Positions 63,943 to 64,000 of a stretch of 64,000 bases of DNA are shown one piece after another (position 1 is the first letter of the stretch; every line of letters starts with the position of its first letter). The notes under the pieces were generated by a model. That model had not been told where the DNA came from. It saw only the letters and a list, made by a program, of their open reading frames with translations, and ran no database searches. Source of the DNA: Stutzerimonas azotifigens (GTDB lineage: Bacteria; Pseudomonadota; Gammaproteobacteria; Pseudomonadales; Pseudomonadaceae). The position numbers and the translations under genes were made by a program. The stretch is from assembly GCF_013522725.1 (NCBI RefSeq), contig NZ_JAAMRF010000001.1:551122-615121 (forward strand), given 5' to 3'.

Positions 63943-64000
63943 TTACAGGATCGACAACGGGTAGTTGAAGATCAGGCGGTTCTCGTCGAACTCGTTGTTG
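63943..64000 (-). CDS. OprD-family outer-membrane porin, C-terminal end only
   Basis: The last 18 codons read NNEFDENRLIFNYPLSIL, the characteristic final beta-strand of OprD-type substrate-specific porins (RLIxxYPLSxL-stop). The body of the gene lies to the right of the window. Substrate class cannot be told. Confidence 0.7.
   Translation of the reverse strand, partial: NNEFDENRLIFNYPLSIL

Noticed and set aside
1..64000. CRISPR arrays, tRNA/rRNA genes, IS elements, prophage genes
   Set aside because: Reading both strands I found no regularly spaced repeats, no tRNA-like cloverleaf that I could support, and no transposase, integrase or phage proteins.

Overview
The window is GC-rich (clearly above 60 percent by eye) and gene-dense. 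The gene families (DUF2790, DUF3649/PepSY/DUF3325, an OprD-type porin tail, the CobG/CobN cobalamin route, Hfq/Crc-type CA motifs) point to a Pseudomonadaceae chromosome, probably the Pseudomonas/Stutzerimonas stutzeri group. That assignment is inference from gene content. I saw no phage, transposase, tRNA, rRNA or CRISPR array.

Layout. (1) 1-8712: D-glucarate/galactarate catabolism. A divergent pair, gudD copy 1 (cut by the left edge) and kdgD, is followed by a 2-oxoglutarate-semialdehyde dehydrogenase, a second gudD, garD and a D-2-hydroxyacid FAD oxidase. Two related palindromes lie in the divergent promoter, and CA motifs (AANAANAA) precede two of the genes. (2) 8713-11466: remnant of an iron-regulated receptor locus, with a decayed TonB receptor and three intact accessory membrane genes. 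(3) 11535-19397: a 2-hydroxyacid dehydrogenase, a GAF/EAL protein, a DadA-family oxidase behind a tandem glycine riboswitch, a DUF2790 protein, an FMO-like protein and a PRISE-type reductase. (4) 19537-29924: first cobalamin block. cobE-cobM and cobW-cobN diverge, each behind its own cobalamin riboswitch. A DAHP synthase with an elaborate aromatic leader/attenuator region follows, then a ChlI-like ATPase and a vWA gene that looks frameshifted. (5) 29909-40695: MFS transporter, GNAT, SnoaL-like protein, then gntR-dppDF-SBP-dppBC-ggt, apparently a peptide-uptake operon behind a sigma-54-type promoter. (6) 40706-49410: second cobalamin block. cobG-cobH-cobI-cobJ (third cobalamin riboswitch) runs opposite to cobL-cbiD-cobK-ferredoxin. 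(7) 49415-60094: TauE exporter, KaiC-like ATPase plus response regulator, class C beta-lactamase, diguanylate cyclase, a 1378-residue CheB-CheR hybrid kinase and a DUF421 membrane protein. (8) 60528-64000: SulP transporter, universal stress protein, aldose 1-epimerase and the last codons of an OprD-like porin.

How it works together. Sugar diacids are dehydrated by GudD/GarD to 5-dehydro-4-deoxyglucarate, converted by KdgD to 2-oxoglutarate semialdehyde and oxidised to 2-oxoglutarate. The two cobalamin blocks together cover most corrin-ring steps and cobalt insertion, under repression by the end product at three riboswitches. CobG and CobN mark the oxygen-dependent route, while CbiD and a CbiG domain are borrowed from the anaerobic route.

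The strongest candidate for an undescribed system is the DAHP synthase leader (27716-28133): a promoter, a 43-codon leader peptide ending in a run of Tyr/Phe/Trp codons, an intrinsic terminator, then a second 34-codon ORF with six Tyr codons among its first 13, and only then the enzyme gene.
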